Below are positions 1 to 8,130 of a stretch of DNA of 64,000 bases, one piece after another. Each line of letters starts with the position of its first letter. The first letter of the stretch is position 1. The notes beneath the pieces were generated by a model that was not told the DNA's origin, did not search any database, and saw only the letters and a list, made by a program, of their open reading frames with translations. This DNA is from Cytophaga sp. FL35 (lineage in GTDB: Bacteria; Bacteroidota; Bacteroidia; Flavobacteriales; Flavobacteriaceae), in contig NZ_JACSOH010000003.1 of NCBI RefSeq assembly GCF_014349235.1, forward strand, positions 186,001-250,000. The letters run 5' to 3'. Both the position numbers and the translations under genes were made by a program.

Positions 1-150
1 TTCGAAACCCTGCTCACTTTCATCTGCGGTTTTCCATTCTTGGGCAAAAGGTTCACCAAGGTCAAAGGGTGCAATGCTCTCCAATTTCTTAGAACTGGAG
101 CAAGAAACTACCATCAAAGTAAAAAACAGAAAATATATATTGATTTTCAT
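1..150 (-). CDS. N-terminus of a lipoprotein (partial)
   Basis: Fifty codons run from an ATG (148-150) off the left edge with no stop. The N-terminus MKINIYFLFFTLMVVSCSSS is a lipoprotein signal peptide: a short basic start, a hydrophobic core, then a lipobox VVSC with the acylated Cys at residue 17, followed by a serine-rich linker. The mature part seen is acidic. The function cannot be told because most of the protein lies outside the window. It points the same way as the MFS gene, which ends 71 bp upstream of its start. Confidence 0.7.
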   Translation of the reverse strand, partial: MKINIYFLFFTLMVVSCSSSKKLESIAPFDLGEPFAQEWKTADESEQGFE

Positions 151-220
151 AGTGTTCTTTTAGTGGTTTGCAAGTAAATACGCAAAAACCTCTGTTGTAG
201 ACTATCAAGATATATAGCAA

Positions 221-1447
221 TTAGTCTTCCGCATCTTCCAAAGACAGGCCTTTCATGGCCAATAAAGCAAAAACGAGCGCTGTAAAGAGAAATAAAGCCG
301 CTAGAGTATATGGTGCCCCAGGAAAATAGACGGCACCCTCAGGGCGTATAAAATAGTAGAATACCGGAGAAAAAATTAGTTGACCCAGAATAGAAGTTAC
401 GCTCAACAACCCTGTTATGGCCCCTTGCAGATTTCCTTGTTCTTTTTCAGATACCTGATTGGATATAACCCCTTGAACTGTGGGGCCTGCTATACCTCCC
501 AAGGCATAGGGGATTAAAAAGGCATAGAGCATCCAAGGTTCTGTGGCCAATGAAAAAAGAAACATGCCAAAAGTCCAAAGAACAAAACCTACCACAATTA
601 CTCTTTTTCTTCCAAATTTTTTGACCAAAACGCCAACCAAAACTCCTTGAACCAAAGCCACCAATAAACCAACAACCATTAGCGAAACCCCTATTTCCTT
701 TGGACTCCAGTCATAGCGTTCAATACCATAATATGACCAAGTGGCGGGCAGAGCTTGACCTGCTAGATTCGCAAGAAAAAAAGCAAAAATTAAGGTGAGT
801 ACACCTTTGTAATGTTTCAGACTTACCAAAGAAACTCCTGGTATCATTTTTAACCATTGGGCAGGTCTTCTGTTTTCTTTCTGAAGGGATTCAGGTACAA
901 AAAGCCATCCAAAAAGGAAGTTGGCAAAGGTGAGTCCGGCTGCAATATAAAACGGCAATCGGATATCAATTTCTCCAAAAAATCCACCCACGCCCGGACC
1001 AATAATGAACCCAAGACCAAAAGCTGCACCTATCAATCCAAAATTTTTCGCCTTTTCCTCCTTGGTACTTATATCGGCTATATAGGCCGAAGCCACCGTA
1101 AAACTAGCTCCAGTTATACCTGCTAAAAACCGACCTAAAAACAACCAAGCTATGGAAGGAGCCCATGCATGTATTAAATAATCTACGCTTAACCCTAATA
1201 AGGCAATTAAAAGAATGGGACGCCTACCGTACTGATCAGATATTTCGCCCAAAACAGGGGAAAACAAAAATTGCATCCCAGCGAATGCAGTAGTAAGCCA
1301 CATACCATAAATTACCGCCTGGGCAGTACCTTCACCTGTAAGTTCCATAATCAGATCTGGTATAATAGGAATGATGATTCCGATACCGATGACATCGACC
1401 AAGATGGTGATGAAAATAAATAGGAGGGCTGTTTTCTTTGATTTCAT
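221..1447 (-). CDS. MFS transporter, TCR/Tet (TetA-like) family
   Basis: Inner-membrane drug/proton antiporter-like protein of 408 residues with about 12 hydrophobic segments. The N-terminal part reads as in TetA-type carriers (DVIGIGIIIPIIPDL in helix 1), and the loop after helix 2 contains SDQYGRRPILL, the MFS signature DxxGRRP. I place the start at ATG 1447; an in-frame TTG twelve bases further up would add four residues (MPSI). Many Bacteroidota carry a chromosomal copy with no proven tetracycline role, so the substrate is unknown. It follows atpG on the same strand but a hairpin terminator separates them. Confidence 0.85.
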   Translation of the reverse strand: MKSKKTALLFIFITILVDVIGIGIIIPIIPDLIMELTGEGTAQAVIYGMWLTTAFAGMQFLFSPVLGEISDQYGRRPILLIALLGLSVDYLIHAWAPSIAWLFLGRFLAGITGASFTVASAYIADISTKEEKAKNFGLIGAAFGLGFIIGPGVGGFFGEIDIRLPFYIAAGLTFANFLFGWLFVPESLQKENRRPAQWLKMIPGVSLVSLKHYKGVLTLIFAFFLANLAGQALPATWSYYGIERYDWSPKEIGVSLMVVGLLVALVQGVLVGVLVKKFGRKRVIVVGFVLWTFGMFLFSLATEPWMLYAFLIPYALGGIAGPTVQGVISNQVSEKEQGNLQGAITGLLSVTSILGQLIFSPVFYYFIRPEGAVYFPGAPYTLAALFLFTALVFALLAMKGLSLEDAED

Positions 1448-1476
1448 AATCGATGGCAAAAATCGACTAAAAAATA

Positions 1477-1500
1477 AAACCCCACATTTCTGTGAGGTTT
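1477..1500 (-). terminator. Rho-independent terminator after atpG
   Basis: Ten-base inverted repeat (arms 1477-1486 and 1491-1500, two mismatched or wobble positions, loop of 4). Read on the minus strand it is followed by a T-rich run (TTTTATTTTTT). It lies between the atpG stop and the MFS start, so it most likely ends the ATP synthase transcript. Confidence 0.65.
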
Positions 1501-1532
1501 AAATTTATATAAATTGTTATCCTAGAACTTGA

Positions 1533-2393
1533 CTAATTGTTCAAAGCCTCGGCACCACCAACAATCTCTAGGATTTCATTGGTAATAGCCGCTTGTCTGG
1601 CCTTATTATAAGTCAATTTCAATTGATCTCTTAGCTCTTTAGCATTATCGGTAGCCTTGTGCATGGCCGTCATCCTTGCTCCGTGCTCACTGGCAAAGGA
1701 ATCCCTTATAGCCTTATACAATTGAGTTTTTAAGGATTTAGGAATCAACTGTTCTACAATCTCTGCTTTTGATGGCTCAAATTTATAGTCTGTACCCATA
1801 GCCTCGCCACCTTCCGCAGGAACAATAGGTAAAAACTGCTCCGTCATTACCAGTTGGGTAGCGGCGTTTTTAAATTTATTGTAAACCAACTCGATACGGT
1901 CGTACTTGCCGGACACAAATAATTCCATCAATGACTCAGCGATTTCGGCAACATTATCAAACGTAAGATCGTCAAAAACCGGACTGTGATTGGCAATTAC
2001 GGAACTCTTCTTTGTCAAGAAATCATTGGCCTTTTTTCCGATAGCTACAAAATCCACCTGCTTACCGGCATACGTTTCGTTTGAAAGCACGGTAGTTTGC
2101 TTTAGGATATTGGAGTTAAAAGCACCTGCCAAACCTCTATTGGAAGTAATGGCAACCACCAAAACCTTTTTAACCTCTCGGTTGTCGGCATACTTACTAC
2201 CACTATCAGCATCTAAACTGGCGCTTAAACTTTGCAAAAGCTCCGTAAGCTTATCAGAATAAGGACGCATAGCAGTAATTGCATCTTGTGCCTTCTTCAA
2301 TTTGGCAGCGGATACCATTTTCATGGCACTCGTAATCTGCATGGTTGAAGACACCGATGAAATTCTATTTCGTATTTCCTTTAAATTGGCCAT
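1533..2393 (-). CDS. atpG: F1Fo ATP synthase gamma subunit
   Basis: Central rotor stalk of the F1 part, 286 residues, a normal length. The N-terminal helix (MANLKEIRNRISSVSSTMQI, then TSAMKMVSAAKLKKAQ) and the C-terminal helix (MHKATDNAKELRDQLKLTYN, then KARQAAITNEILEIVGGAEA) form the coiled coil that turns inside the alpha3beta3 ring, and both are highly recognisable. It is the last gene of the atp train here. In most bacteria beta and epsilon follow gamma; here they do not, as is usual in Bacteroidota, where atpD-atpC sit elsewhere. A four-helix-bundle element lies between this gene and atpA. Confidence 0.98.
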   Translation of the reverse strand: MANLKEIRNRISSVSSTMQITSAMKMVSAAKLKKAQDAITAMRPYSDKLTELLQSLSASLDADSGSKYADNREVKKVLVVAITSNRGLAGAFNSNILKQTTVLSNETYAGKQVDFVAIGKKANDFLTKKSSVIANHSPVFDDLTFDNVAEIAESLMELFVSGKYDRIELVYNKFKNAATQLVMTEQFLPIVPAEGGEAMGTDYKFEPSKAEIVEQLIPKSLKTQLYKAIRDSFASEHGARMTAMHKATDNAKELRDQLKLTYNKARQAAITNEILEIVGGAEALNN

Positions 2394-2402
2394 TTTTCAA
2401 AT

Positions 2403-2430
2403 TATGAGTTTAAAGTTAAGAGTTAAGAGT
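2403..2430. repeat. Heptamer array, 3' side of the four-helix-bundle gene
   Basis: Four head-to-tail 7-base units on the plus strand: TTATGAG, TTTAAAG, TTAAGAG, TTAAGAG. The stop codon of the four-helix-bundle gene lies in the third unit. The units are imperfectly complementary to the array at 2755-2775 when both are read on the transcribed (minus) strand, so the two ends of the element could pair in RNA. Confidence 0.7.
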
Positions 2431-2760
2431 TTTTGACTATTGAAACCAACATTCGAATCAACTCCTCACACTTCAACTTCATATCTTTAGGAATTTCCCT
2501 TCCGGTAGCCTCTAATATTTCTAACCAATACATGGTTTCATCAGCTTCCTTAAGAGCAATACCAAATTTATTTTTAAAATCCTTTTTACCAACTCCTCTC
2601 TGTGCCTCACGTGTATTCGCGCCGATACTCGTTCCGCTTCTTAACAACTGAGAAGCCAACTCAAAATCCTTTTTATCTTTTAACCTATCACAAAAGTGAA
2701 CAACGTCACAAGCAAACTGAAAACTTTTATCCTAACAGGACTTTCTCCAAGTTTACTCAT
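2423..2760 (-). pseudogene. Four-helix-bundle protein (23S rRNA intervening-sequence type), apparent frameshift
   Basis: The open part (2423-2659 onward) encodes the conserved core of the four-helix-bundle family first found in 23S rRNA intervening sequences: SQLLRSGTSIGANTREAQRG, then FKNKFGIALKEADETMYWLE. The family's first helix is also present in the same frame upstream of 2659 (KSFQFACDVVHFCDRLKDKK), but this frame has a stop at 2732-2734 and no ATG. The only sensible ATG (2758-2760, MSKLGESPVR) is in another frame. One missing base near 2731-2733 (GG where GGG would join VR to DKSF) explains the break. It is either a decayed gene, a sequencing error, or a protein made from a TTG at 2659. 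It sits between atpA and atpG with heptamer arrays at both ends. Confidence 0.65.
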
Positions 2761-2775
2761 AACTCATAACTCTAG
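2755..2775. repeat. Heptamer array, 5' side of the four-helix-bundle gene
   Basis: Two exact ACTCATA units (2755-2761, 2762-2768) and a diverged third (ACTCTAG, 2769-2775) on the plus strand, which is TTATGAG-type read on the minus strand. The putative ATG of the four-helix-bundle gene lies inside the array. It is in inverted orientation relative to the array at 2403-2430. Confidence 0.7.
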
Positions 2776-2779
2776 ACTA

Positions 2780-4372
2780 TTAACTTGTATACTTACTAGA
2801 AAGCTCTTTTGCAACTGTTGTAAGTGTGTCGATTACTTCATCGGTCAACTTACCGGCTTTCAGGGTATCTAAAGTACCTCTGTGTTTCGCATTCAAGAAT
2901 TCTAAATAGTCTCTTTCAAATTCCTTTACTTTTTCAACAGGTACATCCCTTAACAAGTTTTTAGAACCTGCATAGATAATGGCTACCTGATCTTCTACCG
3001 TATAAGGATCATTTTGTGCCTGCTTCAAGATTTCCACGTTTCGGCGACCTTTCTCGATCACGTTCAAAGTAGCAGCATCCAAATCGGAACCAAATTTCGC
3101 AAACGCCTCCAATTCACGGAACTGGGCTTGATCCAGTTTCAATGTACCGGCAACCTTTTTCATTGACTTTATCTGAGCACTACCACCCACACGAGATACG
3201 GAGATACCTACGTTGATCGCAGGACGCACCCCTTGGTTGAATAAATCTTGTTCCAAGAAAATCTGACCATCGGTAATCGAAATTACGTTGGTAGGAATAT
3301 AGGCGGAAACGTCACCTGCCTGTGTTTCAATGATAGGAAGCGCCGTTAAAGAACCGCCACCTTTTACCATCGGCTTCAACACCTCTGGCAAATCATTCAT
3401 GTTCTGGGCGATTTTATCATCGTTGATCACTTTTGCAGCACGCTCCAATAATCTAGAGTGAAGGTAGAAAACGTCACCTGGATATGCCTCACGTCCTGGT
3501 GGTCTTCTCAAAAGAAGAGATACCTCACGATAGGCAACCGCTTGCTTTGATAAATCATCATAGATGATCAATGCAGGACGACCTGTATCACGGAAATATT
3601 CTCCGATAGAAGCCCCGGCAAAGGGAGCATATACCTGCATTGGCGCAGGATCCGATGCGTTAGCCGCTACGATAGTCGTATAGGCCAAAGCTCCTTTTTC
3701 CTCCAAGGTTTTGGCAATAGCGGCAACGGTAGAGGCTTTCTGTCCTACAGCAACGTAGATACAGTAAACAGGCTCACCCGCATCAAAAAATTCTTTTTGG
3801 TTCAAGATGGTATCGATACAAACCGTAGTCTTACCCGTTTGACGGTCACCGATTACCAACTCTCTTTGTCCCCTTCCCACTGGAATCATTGCATCAATAG
3901 CCTTGATACCTGATTGCATTGGCTCGGTTACTGGTTCTCTATAAATAACTCCAGGGGCCTTACGCTCCAATGGCATTTCATAAGTGTCACCGGCGATAGG
4001 ACCTTTACCATCGATAGGGTTACCCAAGGTATCCACCACACGACCAACGATGCCTTCACCTACTTTAATGGAAGCAATTCTTTGGGTACGCTTTACAGTA
4101 GCACCTTCAAGAACTTCTTTTGATGGACCTAAAAGTACCACACCTACGTTGTCTTCTTCAAGGTTAAGAACGATACCTTCCAAACCGCCTTCAAATTCTA
4201 CCAACTCCCCATACTGGGCATTTGATAGACCGTAAACGCGGGCGATACCATCACCGACCTGTAATACAGTTCCCACCTCATCCAATGTGGCGGTGGCTTC
4301 AATTCCTGATAATTGCTCCTTTAAAATTGCTGATACCTCAGCGGCTTTTACTCCTGCCATTTGTTTAGACAT
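2780..4372 (-). CDS. atpA: F1Fo ATP synthase alpha subunit
   Basis: Non-catalytic nucleotide-binding subunit of F1, 530 residues, a little longer than the usual 505-525. The P-loop GDRQTGKT is at residues 175-182. The DELSEED-like C-terminal domain is less distinctive. The arginine-finger region [10 protein letters not shown] is present. It lies 49 bp after atpH and is followed by the four-helix-bundle element rather than directly by atpG. The ATG start is supported by the family-typical N-terminus (VSAILKEQL). Confidence 0.98.
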   Translation of the reverse strand: MSKQMAGVKAAEVSAILKEQLSGIEATATLDEVGTVLQVGDGIARVYGLSNAQYGELVEFEGGLEGIVLNLEEDNVGVVLLGPSKEVLEGATVKRTQRIASIKVGEGIVGRVVDTLGNPIDGKGPIAGDTYEMPLERKAPGVIYREPVTEPMQSGIKAIDAMIPVGRGQRELVIGDRQTGKTTVCIDTILNQKEFFDAGEPVYCIYVAVGQKASTVAAIAKTLEEKGALAYTTIVAANASDPAPMQVYAPFAGASIGEYFRDTGRPALIIYDDLSKQAVAYREVSLLLRRPPGREAYPGDVFYLHSRLLERAAKVINDDKIAQNMNDLPEVLKPMVKGGGSLTALPIIETQAGDVSAYIPTNVISITDGQIFLEQDLFNQGVRPAINVGISVSRVGGSAQIKSMKKVAGTLKLDQAQFRELEAFAKFGSDLDAATLNVIEKGRRNVEILKQAQNDPYTVEDQVAIIYAGSKNLLRDVPVEKVKEFERDYLEFLNAKHRGTLDTLKAGKLTDEVIDTLTTVAKELSSKYTS

Positions 4373-4421
4373 TATTCCTAAGAAAAAAGAATCGAGACAT
4401 TCTTTCTTCCGAGGTTGTTAT

Positions 4422-4961
4422 TTATAGACTATTCGTAAATTCTCTTTTAATATTATTCAGTTTGTTGGCAATACTAGCATCGTATTGTAAATCGCCAACC
4501 CTCAACACAAAACCACCGATGATGCTCTCATCCACTTTATTTTGAATGGTTACCTCATTACCGGTCAATTGCGCTACTTGCTTTAAAACTTTCTTTTCCA
4601 ATTCTGCCGTTAACGGAACCGCAGTGGTCACATGAGCTACTCCTTCACCTTTTAAATCTTCATTAAGGATGATATATTTTAAGGCCACCTCATTTAAAAG
4701 TGCAGTTCTTTTATTGCTTGCCAAAGTACCCAAAAGACCTAAAGTAATCTCGCTGCTCCCTTTGAAAATGGCAGCCAAAGTTTCCTTTTTGGTTTCCTCC
4801 TTAATAATCGGACTTTGCAGCATATTTCTAAGCTCTTTGCTTTCGGAAATAGTCGCTACAATGGAACGCATATCGGTTTCAACCGCATTGGCCGCTTTTT
4901 TCTCCACTGCAAATGCCAAAACTGCTTTTGCATATCGTAAGGCTGCTCTAGAATCGCTCAT
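4422..4961 (-). CDS. atpH: F1Fo ATP synthase delta subunit
   Basis: Peripheral stalk protein of 179 residues that joins F1 alpha to the b subunits. The family pattern is clear: an N-terminal helical domain starting RAALRYAKAVLAFA, a central LGTLASNKR, and a C-terminal beta part ending VDESIIGGFVLRVGDLQYDA, the classic delta signature. Its gene lies between atpF and atpA, the standard order. Confidence 0.97.
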   Translation of the reverse strand: MSDSRAALRYAKAVLAFAVEKKAANAVETDMRSIVATISESKELRNMLQSPIIKEETKKETLAAIFKGSSEITLGLLGTLASNKRTALLNEVALKYIILNEDLKGEGVAHVTTAVPLTAELEKKVLKQVAQLTGNEVTIQNKVDESIIGGFVLRVGDLQYDASIANKLNNIKREFTNSL

Positions 4962-4998
4962 TATCGTATTGTTTCGTAGTTAAACTTAAAGAGGTTTC

Positions 4999-5499
4999 TT
5001 AGTTCAATTTAACATCGCCCAACATATCTTCCACAAGCTTCAATTGCTTGTCTTTGTTGGATAATTGCTCTTTAAGTACTTTTTCCGCTATCTCTACTGA
5101 AAGTGCGGCCACTTGATTTTTAATATCAGCAACGGCTGCTTTCTTTTCGCTTTCGATGGCAGCTTGTGCCTGCTTCAACAACTTATCACCTTCTATTTGC
5201 GCTTGCTCTTTAGAGTCAGAAATCATTTTTTCCTTGATTTCACGAGCTTCTTTCAACATAGCTTCACGCTCTGCACGAGCCTCTTTTAAAAGCTTGTCAT
5301 TGTCCGCCTGAAGATTCTGCATTTCTTTACGTGCTTTATCCGCAGCTTCCAATGCTCCTTGAATTCCCTCTTCCCTTTCGTTAAGAGAAGTTAAAATAGG
5401 CTTCCAGGCAAACTTTACCAACAAGAAAATTAGACCTAACAATAGAATGGTCTGAACAACAAAAAGGCCTGGTGAAAAATCGTTTATTAAAGTTTCCAT
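4999..5499 (-). CDS. atpF: F1Fo ATP synthase b subunit
   Basis: Stator subunit of 166 residues: one N-terminal membrane helix (about residues 9-29, FVVQTILLLGLIFLLVKFAW) followed by a long charged coiled coil rich in Lys, Glu and Ala. Length and layout match single-b ATP synthases. There is one copy and no b' paralogue. It is transcribed between atpE and atpH. Confidence 0.96.
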   Translation of the reverse strand: METLINDFSPGLFVVQTILLLGLIFLLVKFAWKPILTSLNEREEGIQGALEAADKARKEMQNLQADNDKLLKEARAEREAMLKEAREIKEKMISDSKEQAQIEGDKLLKQAQAAIESEKKAAVADIKNQVAALSVEIAEKVLKEQLSNKDKQLKLVEDMLGDVKLN

Positions 5500-5585
5500 A
5501 TATAATATCTTAAAATGCTAGTTTTTAATGAAAGCATTTCCTGTAACCAACCGTTACAGGAAAATGCTTTAAGGTTTTTCTATTC

Positions 5586-5804
<219 letters not shown>

Positions 5805-5811
5805 TCAATTC

Positions 5812-6996
5812 TTAAATAAAATTCTCACGAACGTCTTCCGCATCCGGCACTTCGTGGCCATGTGCATCGTGCTCGTGGTCATGGTCATGCTCCGCAACGG
5901 CCATTCCAATAAACAATGCCGAAAGCATGGTGAAAATATATGCCTGTAAAAAGGCAACCAACACCTCGATCAAGGTGATGAAAAACGATAATACCAAAGA
6001 CAAACCTGTCGCTCCCGCAACACCTAAACTATCTTTTAAAGTAAACATGATAGCAATAAGGCTCATAACCACAATGTGACCCGCGGAAATATTAGCGAAC
6101 AAACGAACCAATAACGAGAATGGCTTGATCAAAAATGCTCCTGCCAATTCGATGATGGCAAGTACCGGACGTATCAACACAGGAACTCCCGGCATCCATA
6201 ACATGTGCATCCAATAATCTTTGTTTCCACTAAACGTATAGATAACCAAAGTGAAAATTGCCAAGGCTGCGGTAACCGCTAACTGACCGGTAACATTGAA
6301 CCCAAAAGGAGTTAGGCCTAAAAGGTTCAAAATCCAAATGAAAAAGAAAACCGTCAACAAGTAACCTGTAAACTGCCTGTATTTTTTCTCGCCGATGTTC
6401 GGTTTGGCGATTTCATCACGTACGTAAATTACCAACGGCTCCAATACGCGGCCAAAACCGGTCGGTACTTTTTTAGACTTGTATTGTTTTGCCAAGCTAG
6501 AGAAGGCAAACAGCATAAAAAGACCTACCAACAAAATACCCATAACACTTTTAGTGATGGAGAAATCCAATACTTTATGAGCATTGGTGGCATGGTGCGT
6601 TTCATCGAACTTTACTTCACTTGCACCTGCTTCCAGTTCATATATCTTACTGTGAATTTTAGTGAACTTAGCACCCCCTTTTTCAACGATCACATGACCA
6701 GAATCATCATGGTGGAACTCAGATGACATAAAAGTCACCAAACCATTGCTCGACCAAATTATAACCGGTAACGGAAAACCAACATGCTTGCGCTCCCCTT
6801 CACTATTGGTATAGGAAAACAAATGAAAATCATGTGAATCTTTTATGTGATGCTGAATGTAGGCATCCACCTCTTCTTTAGAGCTAACCGCTCCTTCAAC
6901 CTCTCCCTCAGGATCTGATGAGGCAAAACCTTGAGTCGAAAAACAAAGTGCAAATAATAGTAATAAGGTTCTGAACGATCTTGATACTTCCTTCAT
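5812..6996 (-). CDS. atpB: F1Fo ATP synthase a subunit, with long N-terminal extension and His-rich tail
   Basis: Proton-channel subunit of 394 residues, well above the roughly 240-270 of most bacteria. It starts with a cleavable signal peptide (residues 1-26, LLLLFALCFSTQGFA). A polar region of about 115 residues with several His-containing motifs follows before the first membrane helix at about 147. The channel core has the essential Arg in FSLLVRLFANISAGH. The C-terminus is a histidine- and acid-rich tail (AEHDHDHEHDAHGHE). Signal-peptide-bearing AtpB forms are known in Bacteroidota. It lies just upstream of atpE. Confidence 0.96.
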   Translation of the reverse strand: MKEVSRSFRTLLLLFALCFSTQGFASSDPEGEVEGAVSSKEEVDAYIQHHIKDSHDFHLFSYTNSEGERKHVGFPLPVIIWSSNGLVTFMSSEFHHDDSGHVIVEKGGAKFTKIHSKIYELEAGASEVKFDETHHATNAHKVLDFSITKSVMGILLVGLFMLFAFSSLAKQYKSKKVPTGFGRVLEPLVIYVRDEIAKPNIGEKKYRQFTGYLLTVFFFIWILNLLGLTPFGFNVTGQLAVTAALAIFTLVIYTFSGNKDYWMHMLWMPGVPVLIRPVLAIIELAGAFLIKPFSLLVRLFANISAGHIVVMSLIAIMFTLKDSLGVAGATGLSLVLSFFITLIEVLVAFLQAYIFTMLSALFIGMAVAEHDHDHEHDAHGHEVPDAEDVRENFI

Positions 6997-7092
6997 GGGT
7001 TCTTTATCAAAAAATTAAGCTCCTAAAATTTGGCGCAAAAGTAGTCAATCTTACTTTAATAAACAGTATAAAAAGAGTATAAAATTCTGCCT

Positions 7093-7479
7093 TTATTTAC
7101 GACGAAGGATTTTTGTAACAAAAACAACTTCCAATATTAGAAAAATAGCAACTGGAATTAAAATAGAGCCCCTGTAAAACCTCGATACCATCTGATCTCC
7201 CACGAGTTGCGGATAAAACATCATGGTGAATACCATGATCTTAAAAACGAGCAGTCCCATGTAAATAAATCCTAATTGAGGAAAAACCGAATCAAAATTT
7301 GATGCCAGTTGAAACGCTATTATAATCGATAAAGAGAAAATAGCATGAAACAAATAAGCCTTTTTCAAGAGTGCTTTTAGCTCAAAGTGCTCCGTTCCTA
7401 GAAGTTGATTATGTATAAAATAAGAAGTCGTGCCCACAAGGGTGAACACGACTATATATAATATGATTGTTTTAAACAC
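7093..7479 (-). CDS. Small membrane protein of the atp operon (DUF6168-like)
   Basis: 128 residues with four predicted membrane helices (about 4-22, 42-62, 72-95 and 104-125) and a basic tail LRRK. It lies between the atpZ-like gene and atpB, where other bacteria have atpI, so a role in assembly of the c-ring or in ion supply is possible by position only. The sequence does not look like classical AtpI. I associate it with the flavobacterial family DUF6168, from memory. The start is a GTG (7479), 8 bp after the preceding stop; no ATG is available in frame. Confidence 0.75.
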   Translation of the reverse strand: MFKTIILYIVVFTLVGTTSYFIHNQLLGTEHFELKALLKKAYLFHAIFSLSIIIAFQLASNFDSVFPQLGFIYMGLLVFKIMVFTMMFYPQLVGDQMVSRFYRGSILIPVAIFLILEVVFVTKILRRK

Positions 7480-7487
7480 TACGCCAT

Positions 7488-7712
7488 CTATTTGTTAAGG
7501 TTGATTACCTTTTTAATCACTAAATACATGGACAAAAATACGGCAATTAAAGTAACCGTATCCTCTAAGTAGTTTTTTTCAAACTTAACATCTAACCACG
7601 CCCCTAAAAGATTCCCCAAATAAATGGTTGCCCCCATTTGAATGGCAATACCGGAAAGGCTTGCCGCATTGCGAATCAGGCGTGAATTATCACGAGGCTT
7701 TTGCTGGTTCAT
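7488..7712 (-). CDS. AtpZ/AtpI-like protein
   Basis: 74 residues with two membrane helices. The family pattern is IQMGATIYLGNLLGAWLD, then a charged turn and a second helix (VTLIAVFLSMYLVI). AtpZ/AtpI-type proteins accompany ATP synthase operons and are thought to help c-ring assembly or magnesium/calcium supply. The start codon lies inside the 3' end of the bactofilin gene (23 bp overlap, different frame), implying translational coupling. Confidence 0.85.
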   Translation of the reverse strand: MNQQKPRDNSRLIRNAASLSGIAIQMGATIYLGNLLGAWLDVKFEKNYLEDTVTLIAVFLSMYLVIKKVINLNK

Positions 7713-8127
7713 TGGCAGAACTACCTACGGTAGACTTAAAGCTGTTGGAACTGGAAGCTGCCCCTCCTTTTCCCTTCATGGTACAAGAAGCGTTAAACGT
7801 TGCTCCAGGCTCTACCGCTAATTTAGAAACGGAAACGGTACCTTCTATAACAGCTGACGATTTTAAGGACAATAAATCAGAGACCAATAGTTCTCCATTA
7901 AAGCTACCTTCAATATCTGCATTTACACACTCTACTTTACCATGAATGTAACCATCTTTTCCAATAACTACCTTACCGGTAGTCTTTACGTTACCATCTA
8001 ATTTACCATCAATTCTAAAATCGGCTTCTGAAATGATATCACCTTTAATTTTAGTGTGCTTTGAGATTCTGTTGGGTTGTGCGCCTATTTCGTTCATAGT
8101 TCTAGGTTTTTTGTTATCGGAAAACAT
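7690..8127 (-). CDS. Bactofilin (polymer-forming cytoskeletal protein)
   Basis: 145 residues. The central part (about 25-115) is a run of short beta-helix rungs rich in Gly, Val and Ile (GDIISEADFRIDGKLDGNVK, then GKVVIGKDGYIHGKVE), flanked by disordered ends: the bactofilin plan. Such proteins polymerise without nucleotide at the membrane and scaffold wall or surface machinery. It starts 3 bp after the sprE stop and overlaps the atpZ-like gene, so it links the gliding gene and the ATP synthase genes in one transcript. Confidence 0.92.
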   Translation of the reverse strand: MFSDNKKPRTMNEIGAQPNRISKHTKIKGDIISEADFRIDGKLDGNVKTTGKVVIGKDGYIHGKVECVNADIEGSFNGELLVSDLLSLKSSAVIEGTVSVSKLAVEPGATFNASCTMKGKGGAASSSNSFKSTVGSSANEPAKAS

Positions 8128-8130
8128 TTG

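Noticed and set aside
221-1447. Acquired tetracycline resistance gene
   Set aside because: TetA-like MFS proteins are common chromosomal genes in this group; no mobile element, tetR partner or composition change is seen here.
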